DNA of 7,240 nucleotides from Rhizobiaceae bacterium (GCA_014380965.1 JACMIV010000079.1:1-7240), one strand, 5' to 3'; counted from the first letter of the stretch, positions 1-6,984 are shown. Program-made: numbers and translations. Notes: generated by a model not told the origin, from the sequence alone.

Positions 1-72
1 GCCGCTCGGGTCGCCCATCGCCAGGGCGACGACGGGTCGGTCAGTTCGTATGGCGAGTTTGTCCATGTTCAC
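1..72 (-). CDS. PdxA-family dehydrogenase, N-terminal fragment (cut by window edge)
   Basis: Only the first 24 codons lie in the window; the gene continues beyond the left edge. The peptide runs through PVVALAMGDPSG, which matches the N-terminal signature of the PdxA family (usually MGDPxGIGPE), NAD-dependent metal-binding dehydrogenases. Characterised members oxidise 4-phosphohydroxythreonine (vitamin B6 synthesis) or 4-phospho-threonate/erythronate (catabolism of four-carbon acid sugars); TphB of terephthalate degradation is also related. I choose GTG at 72-70 because AAGGA lies 7 bases upstream; the in-frame ATG at 66-64 is an alternative but sits 13 bases from that site. It follows the ATPase gene by 100 bases on the same strand, so it is probably the next gene of the operon. 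A catabolic PdxA2-like role is inferred from this context rather than a biosynthetic one. The family call rests on about 12 residues. Confidence 0.72.
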   Translation of the reverse strand, partial: MNMDKLAIRTDRPVVALAMGDPSG

Positions 73-79
73 GAGCGTG

Positions 80-84
80 TCCTT
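80..84 (-). promoter_or_regulatory. Shine-Dalgarno site deciding the PdxA-like start
   Basis: AAGGA on the minus strand ends 7 bases before a GTG codon (72-70). The in-frame ATG two codons later would be 13 bases away, so this site favours the GTG start. Confidence 0.55.
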
Positions 85-172
85 CGTGTCTGGATTACGG
101 TCGAACGGAACAGCGTCGAGGCTTATCCGCTTCGGATCGCACGGGATCGGCGTTGCTCGATCGGCGGGCGCG

Positions 173-1225
173 TCAGTTGATGCGCATTCCGGATACCGCG
201 TCGAAAAGGTGGGCGCGGCCGGGTTCCGGCGAAACGTGGATGAACTCGCCCGGACGGGCGGTGACGCGTTCACGGAAGACGCAGGTTATGGGAACGTCCC
301 CAGCTTTCGCAAAGACGAAGGTCTCCGATCCCGTCGGTTCGACGACCAGCACCTCGATCGGCATCCCATCCTCGGAGAGGTGGAGATGTTCCGGCCGGAT
401 ACCGTATCTGGCCGGCACCCCGTCCGAGGCGGCCGGAGCATCCGCGATCGGGAGCATGTCCTCGCCAAAAGCGAAACCGGCCCCTTCGATCCGACCCTCG
501 ATGATGTTCATCGCGGGGGAGCCGATGAACCCGGCGACGAACTGGTTGGCCGGCCGATCGTACAGGTCCAGGGGCGCACCGATCTGCTCGATCAGTCCGT
601 CGCGCATGACGACGATCTTGTCCGCCATCGTCATCGCCTCGATCTGGTCGTGCGTCACGTAGATCGTCGTGGTCGTCAGCCGCTGGTGAAGCGACTTGAT
701 CTCCGTCCGCATCTGGACCCGAAGCTTCGCGTCAAGGTTCGACAGCGGCTCGTCGAAGAGGAACACCTCGGGGTCGCGCACGATCGCCCGGCCCATCGCG
801 ACGCGTTGCCGCTGTCCTCCCGAAAGCTGCCGCGGATGGCGGTCGAGCAGCTTGCCGAGATCGAGGATGCCGGCCGCCTCCCGAACCTTCCGGGCGATCT
901 CCTCCTTCGTCGCCCCTGCGAGCTTCAACGAGAAGGCCATGTTCTCCGCCACCGTCATGTGCGGATAGAGCGCGTAGTTCTGGAACACCATCGCGATGTC
1001 GCGATCCTTCGGTGGGAGGTCGTTGACGATCCGCCCACCGATCGAGACCTCGCCTGCCGTGATGTTCTCGAGGCCAGCGATCATGCGCAGCAGGGTGGAC
1101 TTCCCGCAGCCGGACGGTCCGACGAGAACGACGAACTCCCCGTCCGCGATATCGATCGAGACGCCGTGGATGGTGGCGACTGTCCCATATGACTTCTTCA
1201 CGTTGCTGATGGCGACATCGGCCAT
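173..1225 (-). CDS. Carbohydrate ABC transporter ATP-binding protein (MalK/UgpC/MsmX type)
   Basis: This is the cytoplasmic ATPase that powers a CUT1-family sugar importer by dimerising under the two permeases. It is 350 residues, normal for MalK/UgpC proteins. The nucleotide-binding domain is complete: Walker [10 protein letters not shown] at 36-44, Q-loop at Q82, ABC signature LSGGQ at 134-138, Walker B ending in LFDEP (156-160), D-loop SNLDAK, and H-loop H192 within [14 protein letters not shown]. The C-terminal third (about 235-350) is the OB-fold/TOBE regulatory domain, with GIRPEHL as its usual landmark. The ATG at 1225 has GGAAGG 9 bases upstream. The gene lies after the glycosidase gene with a 69-base gap, not next to the permeases, but it is the only ATPase here and is presumed to serve them. 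Such ATPases can also energise several sugar transporters. The symbol is left open because ugpC, malK and msmK cannot be told apart from sequence alone. Confidence 0.95.
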   Translation of the reverse strand: MADVAISNVKKSYGTVATIHGVSIDIADGEFVVLVGPSGCGKSTLLRMIAGLENITAGEVSIGGRIVNDLPPKDRDIAMVFQNYALYPHMTVAENMAFSLKLAGATKEEIARKVREAAGILDLGKLLDRHPRQLSGGQRQRVAMGRAIVRDPEVFLFDEPLSNLDAKLRVQMRTEIKSLHQRLTTTTIYVTHDQIEAMTMADKIVVMRDGLIEQIGAPLDLYDRPANQFVAGFIGSPAMNIIEGRIEGAGFAFGEDMLPIADAPAASDGVPARYGIRPEHLHLSEDGMPIEVLVVEPTGSETFVFAKAGDVPITCVFRERVTARPGEFIHVSPEPGRAHLFDAVSGMRIN

Positions 1226-1294
1226 TTATCAGGACCTTCCAGGACGGGACTCAGTGAGGGGGCATGCCGGGACGGAGGTCCCAGCGGCGCCCTG

Positions 1295-2635
1295 TCAGGC
1301 GACGCGCTTCTCCTGAAGGATCGGCGCGGAAGCTTCCCCCAAGGGCCGGATGCCCGTCGGCATCGCGTCTCCGTGGGCCGCGATGAGTTCCTCAACCATG
1401 GCGCGGATCTCCTTGATCGACAGGACGCTCGCCGTGTTGCGGTCGAGCATCGCCGCTCTGTGTACCCGGTCGCGGTCGCCCGTCAGTGCCGCCTTCACCG
1501 TCAGGTCCTGAACGTAGACGTGCGGTGCGCAGTAGCCTGCAAGCTCGGGCGGAAGCATGCCGACATGACACGGCCGAAGCCCGTTTCCGTCGACGACGAT
1601 CGGCACCTCCACGCAGCTATCGTCGGGAAGGTTGGTGATCAGGCCGGTGTTCCTGACGTTGCCGTAGATCACCTGCGGCTTGCCTGTCACCATGGCGTGG
1701 ATGATGAGAGACCCGTATTCGACGCTGCGCTCCAGCGGGAAGGGCTCGCCCGCGAGGAGTTTGCGGCGGGTCTCGGAGTAGCGGTCTAGGTTGCGGACGC
1801 TGCGCCGGATGTAGTCGTCGACGGGCACGTCGTATTCGGCGATCTGATCGTCGTGCTTCAGGAAGTACGGCGTGTACTCCGCGTTGTGCTCGCTGGACTC
1901 GCTGATGAACCAGCCGAAGGAGCGCATCAGTTCGAAGCGTACCTTATCCTTCGCGAATGTCTCGGGGTCGTCCATCGCTTGGCGCAGGCGGGGATAGGCG
2001 TCCTCGCCGTCGACCCTGAGCTTCAGGAACCAGGTCATGTGGTTGACGCCGGCGCAGTCGTAGGAGACGCGGTCGGTCGATACCCCGAGATATTCCGCCA
2101 GATCTCGCGAGGTGTTCTGCACGTTGTGGCAGAGGCCGACGACCTTTTGCTCGGGGAAGGCTTCGTACACTGCCTGGGTCAGGATGCTCATGGGGTTGGT
2201 GTAGTTGAGCAGGAGCGCATCCGGGCAGAGTTCGCGCATGTCGCCGACGAGGTCGGTCATGAACGGGATCGTGCGCAGGCCGCGGAAGATGCCGCCGATG
2301 CCCAACGTATCGGCGATCGTCTGCTTGAGGCCGTACTTGCGGGGAATGTCGAAGTCGATCAGCGTCGCCTCGTGCATGCCGATCTGGACCATGTTGATGA
2401 CGAAGTCGGCACCGTCCAGGGCTGCGCGCCGGTCAAGATGCTCCTCGATTTTCGGACGAGCCCCGAACTGCGCCGCGGTCCAGCGTGCCATCATTCCCGC
2501 GGTCTCGAGGCGCTCGGCGTCGATGTCGTGGAGCGAGATGGTCACGTCCCTGAGATCGGCAAACTCCAGGATGTCGGTGATGAGGTTCTTGACGAACACG
2601 ACGCTGCCCGCGCCGATCATGGTGACTTTGAACAT
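1295..2635 (-). CDS. melA: GH4 family glycosidase, MelA-like alpha-galactosidase
   Basis: Cytoplasmic glycoside hydrolase of family 4, which cleaves by a redox mechanism: NAD+ oxidises C3 of the sugar, the glycosidic bond is eliminated, and water is added. At 446 residues it has typical family length. It opens with a dinucleotide-binding motif (VTMIGAGSVVFVKN, 4-17). The landmarks TIADTLGIGGI (106-116) and NYTNPM (144-149) follow. GLCHNVQ (167-173) holds the metal ligand Cys169, and AGVNHM (195-200) holds the metal ligand His199. FISESSEHNAEYTP and VIYGNVRNTGLI further along closely resemble E. coli MelA, which suggests an alpha-galactosidase rather than a 6-phosphoglycosidase or LplD-type alpha-galacturonidase. 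I place the start at ATG 2635, where MFKVTMIGAG begins and an AAAGGA site lies 6 bases upstream. A longer frame back to 2899 would run into the permease gene. It sits between the permease and ATPase genes, so the intact imported glycoside is the expected substrate. Exact specificity (galactose, glucose or a uronic acid) is not proven. Confidence 0.9.
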   Translation of the reverse strand: MFKVTMIGAGSVVFVKNLITDILEFADLRDVTISLHDIDAERLETAGMMARWTAAQFGARPKIEEHLDRRAALDGADFVINMVQIGMHEATLIDFDIPRKYGLKQTIADTLGIGGIFRGLRTIPFMTDLVGDMRELCPDALLLNYTNPMSILTQAVYEAFPEQKVVGLCHNVQNTSRDLAEYLGVSTDRVSYDCAGVNHMTWFLKLRVDGEDAYPRLRQAMDDPETFAKDKVRFELMRSFGWFISESSEHNAEYTPYFLKHDDQIAEYDVPVDDYIRRSVRNLDRYSETRRKLLAGEPFPLERSVEYGSLIIHAMVTGKPQVIYGNVRNTGLITNLPDDSCVEVPIVVDGNGLRPCHVGMLPPELAGYCAPHVYVQDLTVKAALTGDRDRVHRAAMLDRNTASVLSIKEIRAMVEELIAAHGDAMPTGIRPLGEASAPILQEKRVA

Positions 2636-2641
2636 TTCGGG

Positions 2642-2647
2642 TCCTTT
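2642..2647 (-). promoter_or_regulatory. Shine-Dalgarno site deciding the GH4 start
   Basis: AAAGGA on the minus strand lies 6 bases before ATG 2635. It supports the short GH4 start whose first residues form the beta-alpha-beta NAD-binding motif, as expected for this family. Confidence 0.75.
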
Positions 2648-2682
2648 CGATTGTGCACGTTCGGCTGGTGATGCAGTGACCG

Positions 2683-3525
2683 CTACTTCAGACCGGTCCC
2701 GGCGATGCCCTGGATGAGTTGGCGCTGGAAGAAGGCGAAGATCACGAGCATCGGGACCAGCGACAGGAGGGCGATCGCCATTATGTCCGTCCATTCGGTG
2801 TTGTACTGGCCCTTCAGCAGATTCAGGCCCTGCTGCACCGTGTACATCTCCTGATCCGTCAGTATCACGAGCGGCAGGACGAAGTCGTTCCAGCGCCACA
2901 TGAAAGTGAAGATCACGAGCACCGCGATGATGGGCCGCGACAGCGGCAGGACGATCTTGAGGAAGATCGTGAACTCGCTGGCTCCGTCGAGACGCGCCGC
3001 CTCCAGCAGTTCGTCCGGAATGCTCAGCATGAACTGCCGCACCATGAAGATGCCGAAAGCCTCTGCCGCCCTTGGGAGAATGACGCCCCAGTAGCTATTG
3101 AGGAGGCCGAGGTCCGACACGATGAGGAAGAGCGGTGTGATGATGACCTGGATGGGGATCATCAGTGCGCTGAGGACCGCGATGAAGAGGATGTCCCGGC
3201 CCGCGAATCGGAACTTGGCGAAGGCGTAGCCGCAGAGGAGGTTGAGGCTGACGGTGATGACCACGGCGACCACCGCGATGACCGTCGAGTTCCATGCCCA
3301 GGTCAGGAAGGGCATATGGTCGAGAGCGTCGGCGAAGTTGCTCCAAACCCACCCCGTCGGAAGGAGATCGACGTTTCCGCTGAAGATCTCGTCCTTTGGA
3401 CGTATCGCCGTCGCAAACATCCAGTAGATCGGGAAGAACATCACCACCGCACCGGCGGCGAGAAGAAGCCAGAGCCCCACCTTCTCCATCCGGCGGCGGG
3501 CGGCACCTGTCGTTGAGACTATCAT
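2683..3525 (-). CDS. Carbohydrate ABC transporter permease, MalG type
   Basis: Inner-membrane permease of a CUT1 sugar importer, one half of the translocation pore. It is 280 residues, normal for MalG/LacG/UgpE proteins. The first membrane segment is at about 15-41 (KVGLWLLLAAGAVVMFFPIY), followed by the periplasmic loop and a five-segment core at roughly 78-270. The cytoplasmic EAA loop that docks on the ATPase is clear: EAARLDG at 175-181, continuing to LPLSRP (193-198). The protein ends GIAGTGLK, close to the usual MalG-type tail with a GxxKG-like ending. The stop codon of the MalF-type gene is 12 bases upstream and overlaps this gene's ribosome-binding site, so the two permeases are probably translated together. 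I see no truncation or missing motif. Confidence 0.94.
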   Translation of the reverse strand: MIVSTTGAARRRMEKVGLWLLLAAGAVVMFFPIYWMFATAIRPKDEIFSGNVDLLPTGWVWSNFADALDHMPFLTWAWNSTVIAVVAVVITVSLNLLCGYAFAKFRFAGRDILFIAVLSALMIPIQVIITPLFLIVSDLGLLNSYWGVILPRAAEAFGIFMVRQFMLSIPDELLEAARLDGASEFTIFLKIVLPLSRPIIAVLVIFTFMWRWNDFVLPLVILTDQEMYTVQQGLNLLKGQYNTEWTDIMAIALLSLVPMLVIFAFFQRQLIQGIAGTGLK

Positions 3526-3534
3526 GTTGGCGGT

Positions 3535-3539
3535 CTCCT
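3535..3539 (-). promoter_or_regulatory. Ribosome-binding site of the MalG-type gene, overlapping the MalF-type stop
   Basis: AGGAG on the minus strand lies 9 bases before ATG 3525 and shares bases with the TAG stop of the preceding permease (3540-3538). A ribosome finishing the first permease is therefore positioned to start the second, consistent with the 1:1 stoichiometry of the two pore subunits. Confidence 0.65.
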
Positions 3540-4479
3540 AGATGAACTGCTCGGTCCGGCGGTTCACTCTCCACTGGAGGAGCGTGAACAGAAGGATCAG
3601 CAGGAAGAGGACGATGCCCATGGCGCTGGCGTAGCCCATTTCGGAACTCGCGAAGGCCGCTTGGTAGATGTACTGGACGATCATCGTCGTGGAGAAGCCG
3701 GGACCGCCGCCGGTCATGACGTAGATGAGGTCGAAGACCTGGAAGGAATGGATGACGTTGAGGATCAGGAGAAGGAATGTCGTCGGTCGCAGTAGGGGCC
3801 AGGTCACGTATCGGAACTGCTGGAGCCGCGTCGCTCCATCGATCCGTGCGGCTTCGTAGTAGCTAGGCGAGATGGACTGGAGCGCGGCGAGGTAGACCAC
3901 CATGCAGAAGCCGATGCGCGTCCAGAGCGTGGTGATGATAATCGAGGGCAGTGCCCATTGCGGCGTGGACAGCCATGCTACCGGTCCTAGTCCCAAGCTC
4001 TTCAAAAGGGCGTTTATGACGCCGTAGCTGTCGTTGAACAGCCATGCCGCGATCACCGCCGTGGCGACGCTCGAGATCACGACGGGAAGAAAGTAGATGC
4101 TGCGCAGGAGCGTCCGGGTCGCGATCTCACGGTTCAGGCCGACCGCCAGAAGGAGCCCCAGCCCGAGGCTCGTCGGAACGGTGGCCAGGGAATAGACGAC
4201 GGTGTTCTGCAACGACTGCCAGAACTGCCCGTCGGTCACCAGACGCGCATAGTTCTCGGAGCCGACAAAATCGGGCGTGTCGATGAGCGACCACTCGTGG
4301 AAGCTGATGTAGCCTGCGTAGATGAGCGGAAAGAACACGAAGACGGTGAACAGCACCATGTTCGGCGCGATGAACACGTAAGGCGTCAGGCGGGAGCGGA
4401 GGGAGAGCCACCGGCCGGCTGGCCGGCCGGTGGCTCGCACGCTCTTCCTCCCTGCGGTAGCAGCTTGGGAAAGGGTCAT
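3538..4479 (-). CDS. Carbohydrate ABC transporter permease, MalF/UgpA type
   Basis: Inner-membrane permease of the CUT1 importer and partner of the MalG-type protein encoded 12 bases downstream. It is 313 residues, matching the short MalF (UgpA/LacF) class without the large periplasmic insert of enteric MalF. A basic cytoplasmic tail (1-31) precedes the first membrane segment (LTPYVFIAPNMVLFTVFVFFPLIY, about 31-54, shown here only as a landmark). Further segments lie at about 93-116, 128-148, 178-200, 232-255 and 285-303. The EAA loop is EAARIDG at 209-215, leading to the PLLRP landmark (228-232), and YVMTGGGPG is a familiar late motif. The ATG at 4479 has only a weak ribosome site (GGA 7 bases upstream), unlike the binding-protein gene. 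Codons 15-25 contain a very long inverted repeat, described separately. Confidence 0.94.
   Translation of the reverse strand: MTLSQAATAGRKSVRATGRPAGRWLSLRSRLTPYVFIAPNMVLFTVFVFFPLIYAGYISFHEWSLIDTPDFVGSENYARLVTDGQFWQSLQNTVVYSLATVPTSLGLGLLLAVGLNREIATRTLLRSIYFLPVVISSVATAVIAAWLFNDSYGVINALLKSLGLGPVAWLSTPQWALPSIIITTLWTRIGFCMVVYLAALQSISPSYYEAARIDGATRLQQFRYVTWPLLRPTTFLLLILNVIHSFQVFDLIYVMTGGGPGFSTTMIVQYIYQAAFASSEMGYASAMGIVLFLLILLFTLLQWRVNRRTEQFI
4405..4436 (-). repeat. 32-base inverted repeat (15-base perfect arms) inside the MalF-type gene
   Basis: The arms GAGCCACCGGCCGGC and its exact reverse complement are separated by only two bases (TG on the plus strand). In the transcript this can fold into a GC-rich stem of about 14 pairs closed by a CCAG tetraloop. 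It lies 43 to 74 bases into the permease coding sequence and encodes residues 15-25 of the cytoplasmic tail, before the first membrane segment. No run of U follows, so it is not a standard intrinsic terminator. It could block 3'-to-5' mRNA decay, slow ribosomes or polymerase, or simply be tolerated sequence. Confidence 0.85.
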
Positions 4480-4505
4480 GATCTCGTCCAGTTCGGAAAG
4501 CGGTA

Positions 4506-4517
4506 CGGAACGTTCCG
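4506..4517. repeat. 12-base perfect palindrome between binding-protein and permease genes
   Basis: CGGAACGTTCCG is its own reverse complement and lies in the 43-base gap, 5 bases after the binding-protein stop codon in the direction of transcription. As RNA it gives only a four-pair hairpin with an ACGU loop, and it could alternatively be a protein-binding site. Its function is unknown. Confidence 0.7.
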
Positions 4518-4522
4518 GCTGC

Positions 4523-5812
4523 TCAGCTCGAAATGAGAATGTCGTTCACGTATCCCTCGATGTTTTCGGCCGTCTCCTCGGGCGTCTGTCCCGAAGTGAA
4601 CGCGAGATCGAGTTCGTCCGCGAGCTTGGAGCTGAACTTGCCCCAGGACGGAAGAATGACGGTGGAGACGAGGTGGGGAGGAACTGTCTTCGTCTGTTCG
4701 ACGAAGACCTTCATCTCTTCCGGACGGGTCGTATACTGGATGCCGCCCTCGACGAGCGACTTGCGGACCGGAAGGAACTGCGCTGCATTTACGTAGTCTC
4801 GCATGTTCTCCTCGTCGACGAGGAACTTCAGGAACTCCGCTGCAGCCTCCGGTTCCTTGCAGTCTCGGGAGATGGCGACGCTCGTGCCGCCGAGATCGTC
4901 GGCCATGGCCACGTCGCGGGGAAGATACGTCACCCCCCAGCGGAACTTAGCTTGCTTCTCTAGGAAGGGGATCTGCCAGTTGCCGTTGAGCATCATGGGA
5001 ATGATGCCGTTCGCGAACAGGTTCTGGACCTTCTCGCCGCTTTTCAGCGAGGTGCTCGGCGGAACAAGGCCTTCCTTGAACCAGCTCTGCGTCCAGGCAA
5101 TCGTCTCGATGCCCGACGGCGTATTGATCGCCGAAGATGCAAGATCGTCGGCCAGCAGCTTTCCGCCGTGCTGGTATAAGTAGATCATCCAGCGATGGAC
5201 TGCGGAATTCTGCCACGCCATCGCGAACGGATGCGTCCCGATCGACTTTTCCTTCAGCCCCCGGGCGTTCTCGATGAACTGCGCCCAGGTCCAGGCGTCG
5301 TCGAGCTTTGTCGGAAGCGCAATCCCGGCTTTCTCGAGAAGGTCCGCGTTATAGTATAGGGCGAAGGTATCGGTGTGGTGCGGAAGGGCGTAGGTCGCCC
5401 CCTCGTAGTTGACCGCCCCCCATACGGCTGGGGTGAAGGCGTCCGCATAGCCGGCATCGAGATACTCGCCGAGGTCGATGGCCGCCTTGGCCTTCGCGTA
5501 TCGACCCACCTGCTGATAGGTGACCCGGAAGAGATCGGGCGCCTGCCGACCGGCTAGCCGCGTGTCGACTTGCTGATAGAACTGGCCGAAGGGCATGACG
5601 TCGAGCTTGATCGACACGTTCGGATTGGCCGCCTGGTACTTCGCGATGACCTGATTGTATGCGGCGACTTCAGCGTCGCTTCCCCAAACCGAGAAGGTGA
5701 GTGGGATGGTCGTCTGCGCGAACAGCCGCCCGGGTTGCAGGCCAGCTACGAGCCCCGCTCCGAGACTCAGGCCGCCCTTGAGAACATTCCGGCGATCGGT
5801 AATGAAAGTCAT
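4523..5812 (-). CDS. Sugar-binding protein of ABC transporter, Tat-exported (SBP family 1)
   Basis: Periplasmic receptor that captures the sugar and delivers it to the permeases. It is 429 residues, typical of CUT1 binding proteins (MalE/UgpB-like fold). The N-terminus is a twin-arginine signal: DRRNVLKGG at 6-14, a weakly hydrophobic Gly/Ala/Leu stretch to about 25, and a likely cleavage after LFA at 30-32. Export of the folded protein is therefore predicted. The mature protein begins with a beta strand ending in VWG (IPLTFSVWGSD), as usual for this family. Phrases such as YALPHHTDTFALYYNADLLEKAGI and a late AAAEFLKFLVDEEN segment are family landmarks. The ATG at 5812 has the strongest ribosome site in the window (GGAGG, 5 bases upstream), fitting a protein needed in excess over the permeases. 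It follows the regulator gene by 54 bases. The ligand cannot be read from the sequence. Confidence 0.94.
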   Translation of the reverse strand: MTFITDRRNVLKGGLSLGAGLVAGLQPGRLFAQTTIPLTFSVWGSDAEVAAYNQVIAKYQAANPNVSIKLDVMPFGQFYQQVDTRLAGRQAPDLFRVTYQQVGRYAKAKAAIDLGEYLDAGYADAFTPAVWGAVNYEGATYALPHHTDTFALYYNADLLEKAGIALPTKLDDAWTWAQFIENARGLKEKSIGTHPFAMAWQNSAVHRWMIYLYQHGGKLLADDLASSAINTPSGIETIAWTQSWFKEGLVPPSTSLKSGEKVQNLFANGIIPMMLNGNWQIPFLEKQAKFRWGVTYLPRDVAMADDLGGTSVAISRDCKEPEAAAEFLKFLVDEENMRDYVNAAQFLPVRKSLVEGGIQYTTRPEEMKVFVEQTKTVPPHLVSTVILPSWGKFSSKLADELDLAFTSGQTPEETAENIEGYVNDILISS

Positions 5813-5817
5813 GGTTT

Positions 5818-5822
5818 CCTCC
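5818..5822 (-). promoter_or_regulatory. Strong ribosome-binding site of the binding-protein gene
   Basis: GGAGG on the minus strand, within AGGGAGGAAACC, lies 5 bases before ATG 5812. It is the best match to the anti-Shine-Dalgarno sequence among the operon genes and contrasts with the weak sites of the MalF-type permease and the regulator. Confidence 0.75.
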
Positions 5823-5866
5823 CTTGATGTTTGAAAGATCGCGGCCCTGCATCTGACGTGCGGGTT

Positions 5867-6952
5867 TCACGATGTCGGTTGCTGCACGCACGACGGGTTC
5901 GCCCGTCTTTCCGCCCCACACGATGCGCGGACGACCAGTTTGACGGGTAGAAGATGTTCTTGCGCCTCTTGGTCGCCATCGAGGATGCCGAGCAGGACCT
6001 TGATGGCAAGACGACCGAGTTCGTCCCGAGGGCTGTCTATCGTCGTCAGGGTGGGCGCGGTGAAGCGGCCTATCGCGACACCGTCGAACCCGACGACAGC
6101 GAAGTCGTCGGGAACCACAAGACCTCGCTTGCGCAGGGCATGCAGTCCGCCGACCGCCAGACGATCATTGTACATGAAGGCGGCGGTTGGCCTGGGATCC
6201 AGATCGACGAGTGCGTTCAACGCCTCTGCCCCGCCCTCCATGCTGTTCGCGGTCGTCACCACCAGGGCCTCGTCGAACGGAATATCGGCTTCGGCCAGCG
6301 CACGACGATAGCCATCGACGCGACCGCCGCCGAACTCGTCCTTTCGAAGGGGCTGGGTGACGTGCGCGATGCGGCGATGGCCGAGTTCGACCAGATGCCT
6401 GGTCGCAAGGTAGCCGCCGGTCTCCAGGTCGACACGGACGCTTCCGATGGATGCGGAGGGGCTCGGCTCCTGCAGGACGACCACGGCCACACCGCGGTCG
6501 GCGAGCTGCAGCAGCTCGGTCGCCGCGCAGTTGTCGTGGCCGGCGACGACAATGCCGTCGTATGCCGCTCCCTGCAGCAGCGACGAGGTACGGAAGTCTC
6601 CGAGTTCGCTCCGCATGGCTACGATGGTGACGGAATAGCCATGCTGCCGAGCTTCCTCCTGCGCTGCGCCGACGATCTCCGAGAAGTAGGGATTTTCCAA
6701 TGTAGGAAGGACGAAGGTGATGGTCTTGGTACTGCGACGCCGAAGGCTGCGTGCGGCGTGGTTCGGCATGTAGCCGAGGGACGAAGCGGCGGCGAGCACT
6801 CGTTCCCGGGTCTCGTCGGAGATGCGCATCTTCTTCGACTGTCCGTTGAGCACGATAGAAGTCGTCGTCTGGGAAACCCCTGCCAGACGTGCGACGTCGC
6901 TGCTTGAGGGAGCCTTGGTTTCGCCGGCTCGGGATGTCGATTTAAGGGCCAA
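5867..6952 (-). CDS. LacI-family transcriptional regulator
   Basis: DNA-binding repressor that probably controls this operon in response to the transported sugar or a product. It is 361 residues; LacI-type proteins are usually about 330-350, and the excess is an extra tail at each end. The helix-turn-helix is at about 17-37 (SDVARLAGVSQTTTSIVLNG), with recognition helix VSQTTTS. The hinge helix follows at about 64-74 (NHAARSLRRRS). The rest is the periplasmic-binding-like sensor domain, with TFVLPTLENPYFSEI, GYLATRHLVELGHRRIAHV and FAVVGFDG as landmarks. The start is TTG at 6952: the frame is open back to a TAA at 6982-6980 without any ATG or GTG, and no clear ribosome site precedes it, so low-level translation is plausible. 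As first gene of the operon it is probably autoregulated. The last 15 residues or so (AERRANPSCVQQPTS) are not typical family sequence. Confidence 0.93.
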   Translation of the reverse strand: MALKSTSRAGETKAPSSSDVARLAGVSQTTTSIVLNGQSKKMRISDETRERVLAAASSLGYMPNHAARSLRRRSTKTITFVLPTLENPYFSEIVGAAQEEARQHGYSVTIVAMRSELGDFRTSSLLQGAAYDGIVVAGHDNCAATELLQLADRGVAVVVLQEPSPSASIGSVRVDLETGGYLATRHLVELGHRRIAHVTQPLRKDEFGGGRVDGYRRALAEADIPFDEALVVTTANSMEGGAEALNALVDLDPRPTAAFMYNDRLAVGGLHALRKRGLVVPDDFAVVGFDGVAIGRFTAPTLTTIDSPRDELGRLAIKVLLGILDGDQEAQEHLLPVKLVVRASCGAERRANPSCVQQPTS

Positions 6953-6968
6953 GCTTATCGCCGTCGTT

Positions 6969-6984
6969 GCTGATACGATTTAGC
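6969..6984. promoter_or_regulatory. Candidate LacI-family operator
   Basis: GCTGATACGATTTAGC is an imperfect 16-base palindrome with a central CG and matching GCT/AGC ends; 10 of 16 positions are symmetric. The central CG dyad and its position just downstream of the candidate -10 element and upstream of the regulator gene suit an autorepression site. The symmetry is modest, so this is inference. Confidence 0.35.

Noticed and set aside
124..136. ATCCG/CGGAT hairpin between the ATPase and PdxA-like genes
   Set aside because: Five pairs with a three-base loop and no U run. It does not support an operon end here.
50..1192. 380-codon plus-strand frame opposite the ATPase gene
   Set aside because: Its translation is rich in Arg, Asp and His and has no recognisable motif. 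It mirrors the complete, motif-rich ATPase on the other strand, as expected in GC-rich coding DNA.
1269..1282. GGGAC/GTCCC hairpin between the GH4 and ATPase genes
   Set aside because: Only five pairs with a four-base loop and no following U run, so too weak to call a terminator or attenuator.
1853..2671. 272-codon plus-strand frame opposite the GH4 gene
   Set aside because: Antisense shadow of a well-supported enzyme gene, with biased composition and no domain signature.
2636..2899. N-terminal extension of the GH4 reading frame back to 2899
   Set aside because: It overlaps the 3' end of the permease gene by more than 200 bases, its translation is unlike GH4 proteins, and a good ribosome site plus the family's typical NAD-binding N-terminus support ATG 2635.
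5954..6907. 317-codon plus-strand frame opposite the LacI gene
   Set aside because: Antisense shadow; the minus strand encodes a full LacI-family protein with helix-turn-helix, hinge and sensor domain.
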